Shown piece by piece: positions 6,653 through 14,010 of a stretch of DNA of 14,010 nt. The number at the start of each line of letters is the position of its first letter. The stretch's first letter is position 1. Source of the DNA: an uncultured Bacteroidota bacterium (GTDB lineage: Bacteria > Bacteroidota > Bacteroidia > Bacteroidales > UBA12481); contig CAILAQ010000247.1 in NCBI GenBank assembly GCA_903832165.1, positions 1 through 14,010 of the forward strand, in the 5' to 3' direction. The translations under genes were made by a program, and so were the position numbers. Under the pieces are notes generated by a model. The model saw nothing but the letters and a program-made list of their open reading frames with translations. It was not told where the DNA came from and ran no database searches.

Positions 6653-9600
6653 TATACAGTTTTTGCCAGGTCATGAATCAACTTTTTCCCTTCGTTGATC
6701 ACCTCCGCAGCTGACCGGCTTTCCAGGGTTTTTGTGTTGATGGAATTCAGGAAATCATCCAGCTTTTTCCTGGCTGATGTTGCTTCCAATGATTTATTTT
6801 GAGCCAGGTCTTTGCGAAGTATCCGTATCTTTTCAAAGTCCTGGATACCCTCCCTCAGTCTTTCAAAACGTATGGAGCTTTGGGCATCGGGGTACACAAA
6901 ATAGGTATCGCCGCTTGGCCATCTGATAAATCTTGAATCAACCTCCGGATTCTCCACCCAATTGTTATAGGCCCATCTTAAAAATCCATCAAAGCCCATG
7001 GCCGAGGCAAACCAGCCTTCGTAACAGGATTCTGCCGGAGGGGAAAAGGTGAAATTATTGGGTTTTGGTATTCCGCAAGCCACATAATAGGTGGTTTTCA
7101 GACCTGAACGCCTTCTGGATTCCATAATATTTCCTGAAATTTTCCCGATCTCCCTAAAGTTGGAGCTGAAATCATATATGGATGAGTTTATTTTATCGAA
7201 ATAGAAACCGGCCATTGAAATTTTTAATTCCGGTGCGGTTTCCTTTAAAAACCGGAACATGTTTTGCATTTCCTCATCTTCCCGTTCATCCAGAGCAATG
7301 GCAGTCTTATCCAGCCAGCCTTTTTCCAGGAGATGTACTTTAAAGTCGACCAGGAAGCTGCGCCAGATATTTTCGTATTCGGCTGTACCCGGTAGAGCTT
7401 CGACAGTGATGGATCTGGCGGATTTTTCATCGAACCAGGTGAACTTATTCCCCACCGGCACCATGGAATAGCAGTTGATTTGCTCCTTAATTCCCGATTC
7501 CATAGCCAGGTTAACATACAGGTCAAAAGCCGAGTAGTCGTACCTCCAGGTTCCGTCCTCTTTTTTAATCCACCTGATCATGGAACCATACGGGTCATAG
7601 GTCTGGCCTGCCCAGGGGTCATCGATCAGGGTGGTGGTGATGCATTTCTGCCCGGCCCCGGCGAGCATGGTCAGGAGTGGCCGTAACAGGCTGATATGCT
7701 CCTCCGACCAGGGTTCCACCCGGTGAAACCGAGCAACGGCGTAGGGATTTTGCCACAGGTCAAGATGGAAGGCCCATTCCGAAGGTGACAGCAGAACTTT
7801 ATCCAGCACTTCCAGCGTAATGGCATGATTGACGGTGCCGGATTCCGATTGCCTGGAAATAGTTCCCTGGTATTTTCCGGCAGGCATGTCCGAAGGAATG
7901 TCTACAGAAATCCATACCGGACGGGTTCCCGGGTTATCGAGGGTAAAACTGTTTGTTTTGGTGAGCAGATCAGGGCTGATATGGACCGGATTCTTATCCT
8001 TGTCTCTGGTTCCACATCCTCCGAGGAATTCATCACACAAAACATATCTGACAACGGAAATGGAAGTTATTTCTTTATCAGTCTGATGATTATCGTTGCG
8101 GAATCCACTAGCTTTTATGCTGATCTCTTCTTCATTACCGGCAGACCAGACGAGCAACAGGCAATTCACACGCTCCCCTTTCCAGCCTTGAAGGCTAATT
8201 GTTTCTTCCACGTTTCCCGCTGGTGGGGTGCTTTTTGAGTAAGCCACATCCGTGGATCCGAATCCGGAGTGAATACCGGGACTGATATTTTTCCAAAGCG
8301 ACTGGTCTGGCTTATCGGGGTCAGCAGGTTCGGGAGCAGGCAGCCGGTCGAATTTGAAGCTTCCCAGTTCGGAGCCTATCCTGAATCCCCGCGCTTCCAG
8401 AATCTCGCGGACCCGGGGGATCAGCCGGGCGGCATTCCAGTACCAGATATGGTTCAATACTGAATCCGGAAGATTGAGCCCTTCGAGCAGGGGGCCTTTG
8501 TGCAGGCCATTGGTCACCTGGTTGGTTTCGAGAATTTTGCGCTCATTGAGGAATCCATCAGCACCGGCATCCGAAGCAAAAACATCGGAACCGAAAAGAA
8601 GACGGTCGCGGTATTTGATGTAAAAATCCCTGGCTTTGCTTACCGTGTAATGATCTACCTGCCTCATATTATGTACATAGGCCAGATCCACGAAAATATT
8701 CGGGTTTTGATCAAAAATCCCAGCCAGTTTATCGAGTCCTTCATCGTTTTCCATCATGAAGAGTCCGTGTGCAAAGATAAAGGTGGTTTGCGGGTGCTTT
8801 CTGGCAACAGCCACTGCATCATCTTCAAACTTCGGGAAGGCAGCGCTGTTTGCATCTTTGGTACCCGGGTCGCCGGTGTGGAAGGCCACCAGCGGCATGC
8901 CCTGCCGCCCGGCCTCATCCAGCTGTTCATGGATATGAGGAATCTCGCTGGAGAGAATCGCACCGTGAGGCCATAATTTAAGGCCCACAAATCCCTGCTT
9001 TTTAAAGTTTTTAATATCATCAACACTCCACCAGATACCATCGGAAGGTATCGTGTAGGCTCCGGGGACAAAGAGGATCCTGTTATCCAGGCTGTCTCTC
9101 ACATACACCATGTCGTTGCCCGGTATCTGCTTCACACTGGCCGGGCTGGCATTGTTTCCGTTGTTGTCCTTTACCCAGAATATGCCCGAGAGTGTAATGC
9201 TGATGGTGCCTCCCCATTTGTCCATGGTCTCAACCGCCTTTGCATACTGGGTTTTGGCATCCATATGGGTATGCATGTCTACCCGGGGCATGGCGGATGG
9301 GGGATATATAACCTGTTGATTCGTCGGTTTGGTCACGCCGGGCCAGTTATCGGTACGGAACGGGACTGCCGGGAGATTTTCGTTGTTGTACAGGTTGCAT
9401 ACGGGGTTTGAATCCCAGGCATAACGTACGGCAACCGGCGCGGGCACTGCGGGTGATGAAATCAGCACGGTAGCTCCGTCAATCACGGCATCGGCCCAGA
9501 CGAACTTTTTATCTGCACCGGCAATCGCAAATCCGGTTAGTTTATCTCCTTTGGCAATCAGTCCGCTTTGTGCATGATCAAAAGTGAGACGGATGCTATT

Positions 9601-11304
9601 GCCGGCGATCTTCATCGACTTGAACCAGGGACCTGACCATTCGATATTTTTCCCATAAGTATTTGCCAGGGCGCTGAGGGCCAGGCGTCGTCCGACCTCC
9701 ATTTTATTTTTGGGATGAATGTCGCGTGCATCTCCAATATCTATGGCCATTGCAATGCCGCAATTGGGCAGCGCTTTTACGGCCATGGCCTGTGCTTCCC
9801 GCAATTCCGCCCAGGCGCTCTCCTGCGGCTTGTCAGACGTTTTAGTGAAATTGGCCAGGGAAACGATATGGAATCCGAAGTCGCCAACACCAAAACGTGC
9901 GCGCCAGTCCCTGATCATGGTCTGCAGCAAGGCGCGGTACTGATAAGCCCGATCAGCGTTACTCTCGCCCTGATACCATATTGCTCCCCTGATTGCAAAT
10001 GGGAGGAGGGGTGCGATCATCCCGTTGTAAAGCACAGAGCAAAGATTCGGATTGCCAATCAGCGGGGCTCCGGTACTTGCGCGGGATGCTGTTTCCTGAA
10101 CGCGCCACTTACCGGCGAGGGAAATTGCAGAGGACTCCTCTCCTGACGGATATGCTTTCATCTCTTCCGCCTTACCCAGAAATCCTCCGCCGCCGGAATT
10201 AACCACTCTCACGGCAATCACGTTGGTACCTGTTTTCAGCACCGATGCCGGCACTTTATAAATGCGCGGCTGATCGAAGTAATCTGTCCGGCCAACGGGA
10301 ATTCCGTTAACCCAGGTTACATCGCAGTCGCCGATGGTGCCGAAGCTGAAGACGACCTCTTTACCGGTCCAGGCGGCAGGCAATTCAACTGTGCGCTGAG
10401 CCCAGACAATGCCTTCATAACCGGGTATTCCGCAGGCTTGCCAGCCGGCAGGCATATTTGCCGTTCTCCAGGCTGAAACATCGGTTTCGGGCTTGAACCA
10501 GGACTTAGAGGTGCCCGGGTCTTTAGCCTGATACCACTTATCCATTATTGAACCGAGTTTGTCTTTTTCGGGAGAAGCGGTCACCTTAAATACTTGTTCG
10601 ATCACCGATGCAAAATCTCCCAGAGGAGCCAGGGCTTCGGCACTGGTCCAAGCCTCGCAGACCGTACCGCCCCAGCACGTCTCGATGAGGCCGATGGGAA
10701 CACCGAGATCGCGGTGAAGCTCACGGCCGAAGAAATAACCGGCGGCTGAAAATCCGCCCCAGGGGCCCTTTATCAGGGTTGCAGGGGTGCATGGCTGCCA
10801 GGCGCATTCGAGCGTTGATTCGGGTGCGAAAGCAATTTTCTTGGGCACATTAAGCAGGCGAATGCTGGGAAAGTCGGCAGCGGCGATTTCGTCGGGCACG
10901 TTACAGACTCCTATCCCCATCTCCATGTTCGACTGACCGGTGCAAAGCCAGACATCACCAACAAGAATATCGGAGATTTCAGATTTCTGTTTGCGATCCG
11001 TCGATTGCACTTTGAGTACACGACCTTTTGCGCATGCCGCCATGGGATCGAGGTAGGCCATCCATTTGCCGTCGGAAGCGGCGGTGGCATTTTTCTTTTG
11101 CCCTGCAAAGCTCACAGTGACCGTTGCGCCCGGCTCAGCCCAGCCCCAGACCGGCACTCTGGAATCGCGTTGCAGAACAGCATGATTGGCGAAAAGCGGA
11201 TGGAGGAGTGGTTTTTCATCAACGCCTGAGGCGCAAACCATAAGATTAAAGGCGAAGAGCAGGAGGCCAGTGAGAAATAGGCCAGAAAAACATTTTGAGT
11301 GCAT
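6652..11304 (-). CDS. Three-enzyme fusion: SASA-type O-acetylesterase, amidohydrolase and GH123
   Basis: One uninterrupted frame of 1550 residues begins with a signal-like segment (residues 1-25). Domain 1 (~30-658) is a sialate O-acetylesterase-like (SASA, CE20-like) esterase: GQSNMEMG with S125, WYQGESNA at 443-450, and DARDIHPKNK with H530. A GH2-like beta-sandwich is inserted at ~255-390. It ends with the family's usual VPFRTDNWPGVTK. Domain 2 (~670-985) is an amidohydrolase TIM barrel with apparent metal ligands H678 and H680 (DMHTH), K776 (GLKLWPHG), H809 (AFHTGDPG), H846 (FAHG) and D907 (LLFGSD). After a proline-rich linker (PAPEPADPDKPD), domain 3 (~1000-1495) is GH123-like: an N-terminal sandwich with SGFGSTDVAYSKSTPP, then a barrel carrying the D1339-E1340 pair in IALDERED. 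GH123 enzymes are beta-N-acetylgalactosaminidases using substrate-assisted catalysis. All three catalytic sets look intact. There is no T9SS tag, so it is probably periplasmic. The order suggests removal of acetyl groups and terminal GalNAc from one glycan; the amidohydrolase substrate is unknown. Confidence 0.9.
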   Translation of the reverse strand: MHSKCFSGLFLTGLLLFAFNLMVCASGVDEKPLLHPLFANHAVLQRDSRVPVWGWAEPGATVTVSFAGQKKNATAASDGKWMAYLDPMAACAKGRVLKVQSTDRKQKSEISDILVGDVWLCTGQSNMEMGIGVCNVPDEIAAADFPSIRLLNVPKKIAFAPESTLECAWQPCTPATLIKGPWGGFSAAGYFFGRELHRDLGVPIGLIETCWGGTVCEAWTSAEALAPLGDFASVIEQVFKVTASPEKDKLGSIMDKWYQAKDPGTSKSWFKPETDVSAWRTANMPAGWQACGIPGYEGIVWAQRTVELPAAWTGKEVVFSFGTIGDCDVTWVNGIPVGRTDYFDQPRIYKVPASVLKTGTNVIAVRVVNSGGGGFLGKAEEMKAYPSGEESSAISLAGKWRVQETASRASTGAPLIGNPNLCSVLYNGMIAPLLPFAIRGAIWYQGESNADRAYQYRALLQTMIRDWRARFGVGDFGFHIVSLANFTKTSDKPQESAWAELREAQAMAVKALPNCGIAMAIDIGDARDIHPKNKMEVGRRLALSALANTYGKNIEWSGPWFKSMKIAGNSIRLTFDHAQSGLIAKGDKLTGFAIAGADKKFVWADAVIDGATVLISSPAVPAPVAVRYAWDSNPVCNLYNNENLPAVPFRTDNWPGVTKPTNQQVIYPPSAMPRVDMHTHMDAKTQYAKAVETMDKWGGTISITLSGIFWVKDNNGNNASPASVKQIPGNDMVYVRDSLDNRILFVPGAYTIPSDGIWWSVDDIKNFKKQGFVGLKLWPHGAILSSEIPHIHEQLDEAGRQGMPLVAFHTGDPGTKDANSAAFPKFEDDAVAVARKHPQTTFIFAHGLFMMENDEGLDKLAGIFDQNPNIFVDLAYVHNMRQVDHYTVSKARDFYIKYRDRLLFGSDVFASDAGADGFLNERKILETNQVTNGLHKGPLLEGLNLPDSVLNHIWYWNAARLIPRVREILEARGFRIGSELGSFKFDRLPAPEPADPDKPDQSLWKNISPGIHSGFGSTDVAYSKSTPPAGNVEETISLQGWKGERVNCLLLVWSAGNEEEISIKASGFRNDNHQTDKEITSISVVRYVLCDEFLGGCGTRDKDKNPVHISPDLLTKTNSFTLDNPGTRPVWISVDIPSDMPAGKYQGTISRQSESGTVNHAITLEVLDKVLLSPSEWAFHLDLWQNPYAVARFHRVEPWSEEHISLLRPLLTMLAGAGQKCITTTLIDDPWAGQTYDPYGSMIRWIKKEDGTWRYDYSAFDLYVNLAMESGIKEQINCYSMVPVGNKFTWFDEKSARSITVEALPGTAEYENIWRSFLVDFKVHLLEKGWLDKTAIALDEREDEEMQNMFRFLKETAPELKISMAGFYFDKINSSIYDFSSNFREIGKISGNIMESRRRSGLKTTYYVACGIPKPNNFTFSPPAESCYEGWFASAMGFDGFLRWAYNNWVENPEVDSRFIRWPSGDTYFVYPDAQSSIRFERLREGIQDFEKIRILRKDLAQNKSLEATSARKKLDDFLNSINTKTLESRSAAEVINEGKKLIHDLAKTV

Positions 11305-11319
11305 ATCATCCCGGTTTAT

Positions 11320-11354
11320 TGATGCAATTTACCAGGATTCTTGCTGATGCAGTT
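11320..11354. repeat. Two TGATGCARTT direct repeats in the leader of the fusion gene
   Basis: TGATGCAATT (11320-11329) and TGATGCAGTT (11345-11354) are spaced 25 bp start to start in the 97-nt gap between the GH95-like gene and the fusion gene. A related TGATGGTGCAATT occurs just before the GH95-like ATG at 13888-13900. They could be paired activator sites, but the match is short. No convincing promoter or terminator was seen in this gap. Confidence 0.25.
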
Positions 11355-11401
11355 CAATCCTTTTGTCACATGTGTGCAGAATTATACCCATCATTTGTAT
11401 T

Positions 11402-13882
11402 TCAACGGGTTATCGTAAGAATCTGTCCTATGGTGGTTTCAATGCTAACGAGGTTTTTATCGAACCGGAGAGTTTTACTACCCGTTTTCACAATTGCCCC
11501 GCTTCCCCAGGGGAGCAACAGGTTCAGCCGCCCGCCGGCCTCGCTCACGATCCGTATTTCATCAATCTGTCCGCCCGTCTGGCCGGCGCTCACCAAAAAT
11601 GCCCCGGCCGCACGGAGGTCCTGAAACCGGGCATCCCTATCCCTGGGCCAGTTGGGGAAGAGTCGGATGGTGCCGTCCCAGCTCTGCATGAGGCATTCGT
11701 TGACCACCGCCGGCAGACCGAAATTCTCGAACCAGATGCCCATCCGGGCCATGAAATCGTAAGGTGTGGTATCGTCGTACCTCCCGTGCACCTGAAGCAC
11801 CATGAGGGTGGCGGTGCCGTTGGGCAGCAGGCAATAGTTGATCTGGCGTTTGAACCGCTCCAGGTCGAGCATACCGATGCGAGCGGCCTGCAGGTTCAGC
11901 ATGACGAGATCATTGCCCCCCTCGTTCTGCTGGTTGTGAAAGGAATTTTTCAGCAGTTTCATAGTTTCAGGATCGGAGCGGAGCCCGTGGTCCTCCCCGG
12001 GAAACACAGTGAACAGGGCGTTTGCCAGGTTGTAAACCACCTGGTCGTGCTCCCCGGGCACCGATACCAGCACCTGACCATATTTTTCCGACCGCCCCAC
12101 CGGGTAATCGGGATAATGGGCGAGTATATCGGCAATATCGTTCAGCAGTGGTTTCTCCTTCGCTTCGAGCCCGAGCACCCGCGTAGCTTCCTGAAAGGCC
12201 TTGAAGATGAATTTGGTAAGAGAGAGATCGGCATTAGTATCGTAATTGTATTTGAATCCCGGCCGCAGGCCATACAGCTCCGGTGGCACCGAGGGGAAGA
12301 TGTGGTACTTGTTGTCGTTCCACCTGGCACCGATCGCCTCCGGCCGCTTCATGTAGGCCGCCAGAAACTCCACCGCCGCCCGGATGGGTGCGTATCCCCG
12401 CTCTTTAAGGAACACCCTGTCGCCTGAATAGAGATAGTGCCACCAAAGCCCCTGAACGGTCCATGGCGTTTCGAACACTTCCCATCCCCACGTGGGTACC
12501 GGGTAGGGGTTCATGGTCATTTTCACCGGATAGGCCGAATGCGGGAAATAGGCACCGGGCAGCTTGTAGTATTCACGCGCCCAGCGGGTGGATACGTCCA
12601 TCAGGTTTTCAACCAGGCTCACATAGGGTAGGTTTTTCTCGAGGTGGTTGCTGGAGAAAGTAGCCCAGAAGGGCTGCTGGGTATTGTAGTTCATATGGTA
12701 ATCACCGTGCCAGGCGGTACCGATCTGGTTGTAGTTCCAGTTAGCGAACAGTCCGGGAGGGTTCACTCCCTCGCGCGCGGCACAGTTCAGGAAATAGAGG
12801 TTGCGGTACCACACCTGCTCCAGCAGCGTATCCTGGAGCATCACACCCGACCGGTTCCAGTAGGCGGCCCAGTTTGCCCTGTTTTTGTCTTTTACACTGA
12901 TGAATCCTTCCGGCCTTGGAGACTGCACGGCCGGATTACCGGAACCGACTGCCGTAGCAAGGCCCTCCTCGAGGGTGATACAGCCTGTGAAGTCATCCCG
13001 GTTCAGCAGGGCGGCCTCCAGTTGCGCCATTCCCTGCACATTCCCGTCCCAGTTGATCCTCGTGGTTTTGCCCAGCCCACCGTCGATGGCGGCCAGCAGG
13101 CGGAAAGCTCTGTCGCCCGGATGGCCCATGGCAGCATTGTACTTGTTGGGCTCGGAATAGGGAAGCACCTGACGGAACGATAGCATGCCCTTCTGCAGCT
13201 GCTCCTCGATCCCGGCTTTCGGGAATTCGGCCGGGGTGGAGGGATCGATGAAAACGCGAATCCGGTCGAAGATATTTTTGCAGGGCCGGCCCTGTTCATC
13301 CACAAGCCGCATCCACAGCCGGTCGGAGGCCATATCGGCCGTCACCTGAAGCCGTATTTTTTTTTGATCGGTCGTGAGAAAGAACACCTCACACAGCCCG
13401 GTAGCGATATCGAGCCGGTGACCGGTGAGCTCGGCGTTCCGTCGGTCGAATCCCAGCAGCACCGAACCGCACGGAAACGGGCGAGGGTAGGGCTTACCGT
13501 AGTTTTCGGCGGTCATGCTGCTGTATTCCGCATACCACGGATCCCGCGTGAGCAGGTCGAGCGTGTCTGGGATAGCCTTTACCCGGTCGAAGATCTCCTG
13601 AAAGGTGCCGATCTTCTCCTTGTTGTTTTCCGCCACGCGGATGTCCCAAACGTTGTTGTGCGCAAAATAGAGCACCACGGCATCGGGCCGGGTGGTGACC
13701 ACTACGCCCATTCCGCCGTTGCCCAGCAGGGCTCCGTCGAAGAAATCGGGCGCCGGCCGGTTGAGACTGATGGCATGCAGCTGAGCACGTTCCACCGGTG
13801 TGAAGCGCTCCTGCTGCCCCGCGGCCGGGCCGGCCCATAAGACCAGGGCAAGCATTACGAGGAATGGAAGTTTGTTTTTCAT
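11402..13882 (-). CDS. GH95-like glycoside hydrolase (fucosidase/galactosidase superfamily)
   Basis: This 826-residue protein has a signal peptide (~1-22, ending PAAGQ). Its layout is GH95-like: an N-terminal sandwich opening with FFDGALLGNGGMGVVV, an (alpha/alpha)6 barrel at ~335-725, and a C-terminal sandwich. The barrel carries WHGDYHMNYNTQQ, whose N398 and N400 match the NxN pair of GH95 fucosidases. E535 in FPSVPPE is a good candidate for the general acid, at about the right distance. The segment expected to read DGNFG or DANFG with the activating aspartate instead reads FENFG (718-722), followed by NECLMQSWDGTIRLFPNWP, which otherwise fits. Known GH95 enzymes cleave alpha-L-fucosides or alpha-L-galactosides; the altered motif makes specificity uncertain. 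It is the first glycan gene in the visible operon, 97 nt before the fusion gene, and is clearly GC-rich. No T9SS tag, so probably periplasmic. Confidence 0.8.
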   Translation of the reverse strand: MKNKLPFLVMLALVLWAGPAAGQQERFTPVERAQLHAISLNRPAPDFFDGALLGNGGMGVVVTTRPDAVVLYFAHNNVWDIRVAENNKEKIGTFQEIFDRVKAIPDTLDLLTRDPWYAEYSSMTAENYGKPYPRPFPCGSVLLGFDRRNAELTGHRLDIATGLCEVFFLTTDQKKIRLQVTADMASDRLWMRLVDEQGRPCKNIFDRIRVFIDPSTPAEFPKAGIEEQLQKGMLSFRQVLPYSEPNKYNAAMGHPGDRAFRLLAAIDGGLGKTTRINWDGNVQGMAQLEAALLNRDDFTGCITLEEGLATAVGSGNPAVQSPRPEGFISVKDKNRANWAAYWNRSGVMLQDTLLEQVWYRNLYFLNCAAREGVNPPGLFANWNYNQIGTAWHGDYHMNYNTQQPFWATFSSNHLEKNLPYVSLVENLMDVSTRWAREYYKLPGAYFPHSAYPVKMTMNPYPVPTWGWEVFETPWTVQGLWWHYLYSGDRVFLKERGYAPIRAAVEFLAAYMKRPEAIGARWNDNKYHIFPSVPPELYGLRPGFKYNYDTNADLSLTKFIFKAFQEATRVLGLEAKEKPLLNDIADILAHYPDYPVGRSEKYGQVLVSVPGEHDQVVYNLANALFTVFPGEDHGLRSDPETMKLLKNSFHNQQNEGGNDLVMLNLQAARIGMLDLERFKRQINYCLLPNGTATLMVLQVHGRYDDTTPYDFMARMGIWFENFGLPAVVNECLMQSWDGTIRLFPNWPRDRDARFQDLRAAGAFLVSAGQTGGQIDEIRIVSEAGGRLNLLLPWGSGAIVKTGSKTLRFDKNLVSIETTIGQILTITR

Positions 13883-13896
13883 CTTTTTGATGGTGC

Positions 13897-13920
13897 AATT
13901 CGTTCGCTTAATTCGTTCGC
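13897..13920. repeat. Tandem 11-mer repeat upstream of the GH95-like gene
   Basis: AATTCGTTCGC occurs at 13897-13907 and again at 13910-13920, a 13-bp period, 15 to 38 nt before the ATG at 13882. Next to it GCATTG is also doubled (13919-13924 and 13928-13933). On the minus strand the whole 128-nt leader is A-rich and poor in G, as in unstructured Bacteroidota leaders. No confident -33/-7 promoter was found, and the window may end inside the intergenic region. It could be a regulator site or slippage product. Confidence 0.4.
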
Positions 13921-14010
13921 ATTGGTTGCATTGTTTCTTGTCTGTCTATGTCGGTTTGTGCGTTTGCGTTTTTTTAAGGGTCAGACATTTTTTAAGCAAT
14001 TTTTCTTTAG

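Noticed and set aside
8300..9310. Frameshift or assembly error producing the 1550-residue fusion
   Set aside because: The frame is continuous, each module keeps complete motifs, and the joints are natural linkers; it still deserves a read-level check.
11367..11374. CACATGTG palindrome in the gap before the fusion gene
   Set aside because: At eight bases it is too short to stand out from chance.
11363..12427. Plus-strand open frame of 354 codons opposite the GH95-like gene
   Set aside because: It is the shadow of a well-supported minus-strand gene, is rich in H, P and G, and shows no family motifs.

Overview
The window most likely comes from a member of the Bacteroidota. The main reasons are a C-terminal type IX secretion (T9SS) sorting domain on one protein, a Bacteroidota-type six-bladed beta-propeller lipoprotein with the GKGPGEF motif, and a cluster of secreted glycan-degrading enzymes. 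No 16S rRNA or other marker is present, so genus cannot be given. A free-living or non-Bacteroides lineage such as the Marinilabiliales is plausible because T9SS is commoner there, but this is inference. Every gene I support is on the minus strand, so transcription runs from right to left.

Right-hand block (about 3176-14010), in transcription order: a GH95-like glycoside hydrolase; a very large 1550-residue protein joining a sialate O-acetylesterase-type esterase, an amidohydrolase and a GH123 (beta-N-acetylgalactosaminidase family) domain; a secreted M6-type metalloprotease with a CBM32-like domain and a T9SS tag; and a serine-type S1 sulfatase. Spacing is 97 nt, then a 1-nt overlap (TAATG), then 9 nt, as expected for one operon. 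Together these enzymes suggest attack on a fucosylated, acetylated, sulfated, GalNAc-containing glycoconjugate such as a mucin-like glycoprotein. An acetylated plant glycan is an alternative for the first two enzymes. No SusC/SusD pair, regulator or sulfatase-maturating enzyme lies in the window.

Middle (1783-3175): a beta-propeller lipoprotein gene of unknown role. It follows a 193-nt gap that holds a perfect 22-bp palindrome and a possible promoter.

Left-hand block (1-1782): AT-rich sequence with a DUF1016/YhcG-type PDDEXK nuclease gene and the 5' part of a BRO-N/Fic fusion gene cut by the window edge. Both families are common in phage-related, defence and mobile regions. The nuclease gene is bracketed by two imperfect copies of a ~36-bp sequence. 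It also carries two related palindromes, one just upstream of its start and one inside the coding sequence. This looks like a mobile or self-regulated module, and with the multi-enzyme fusion it is the least explained part of the window.

No rRNA, tRNA, CRISPR array or insertion sequence was recognised.
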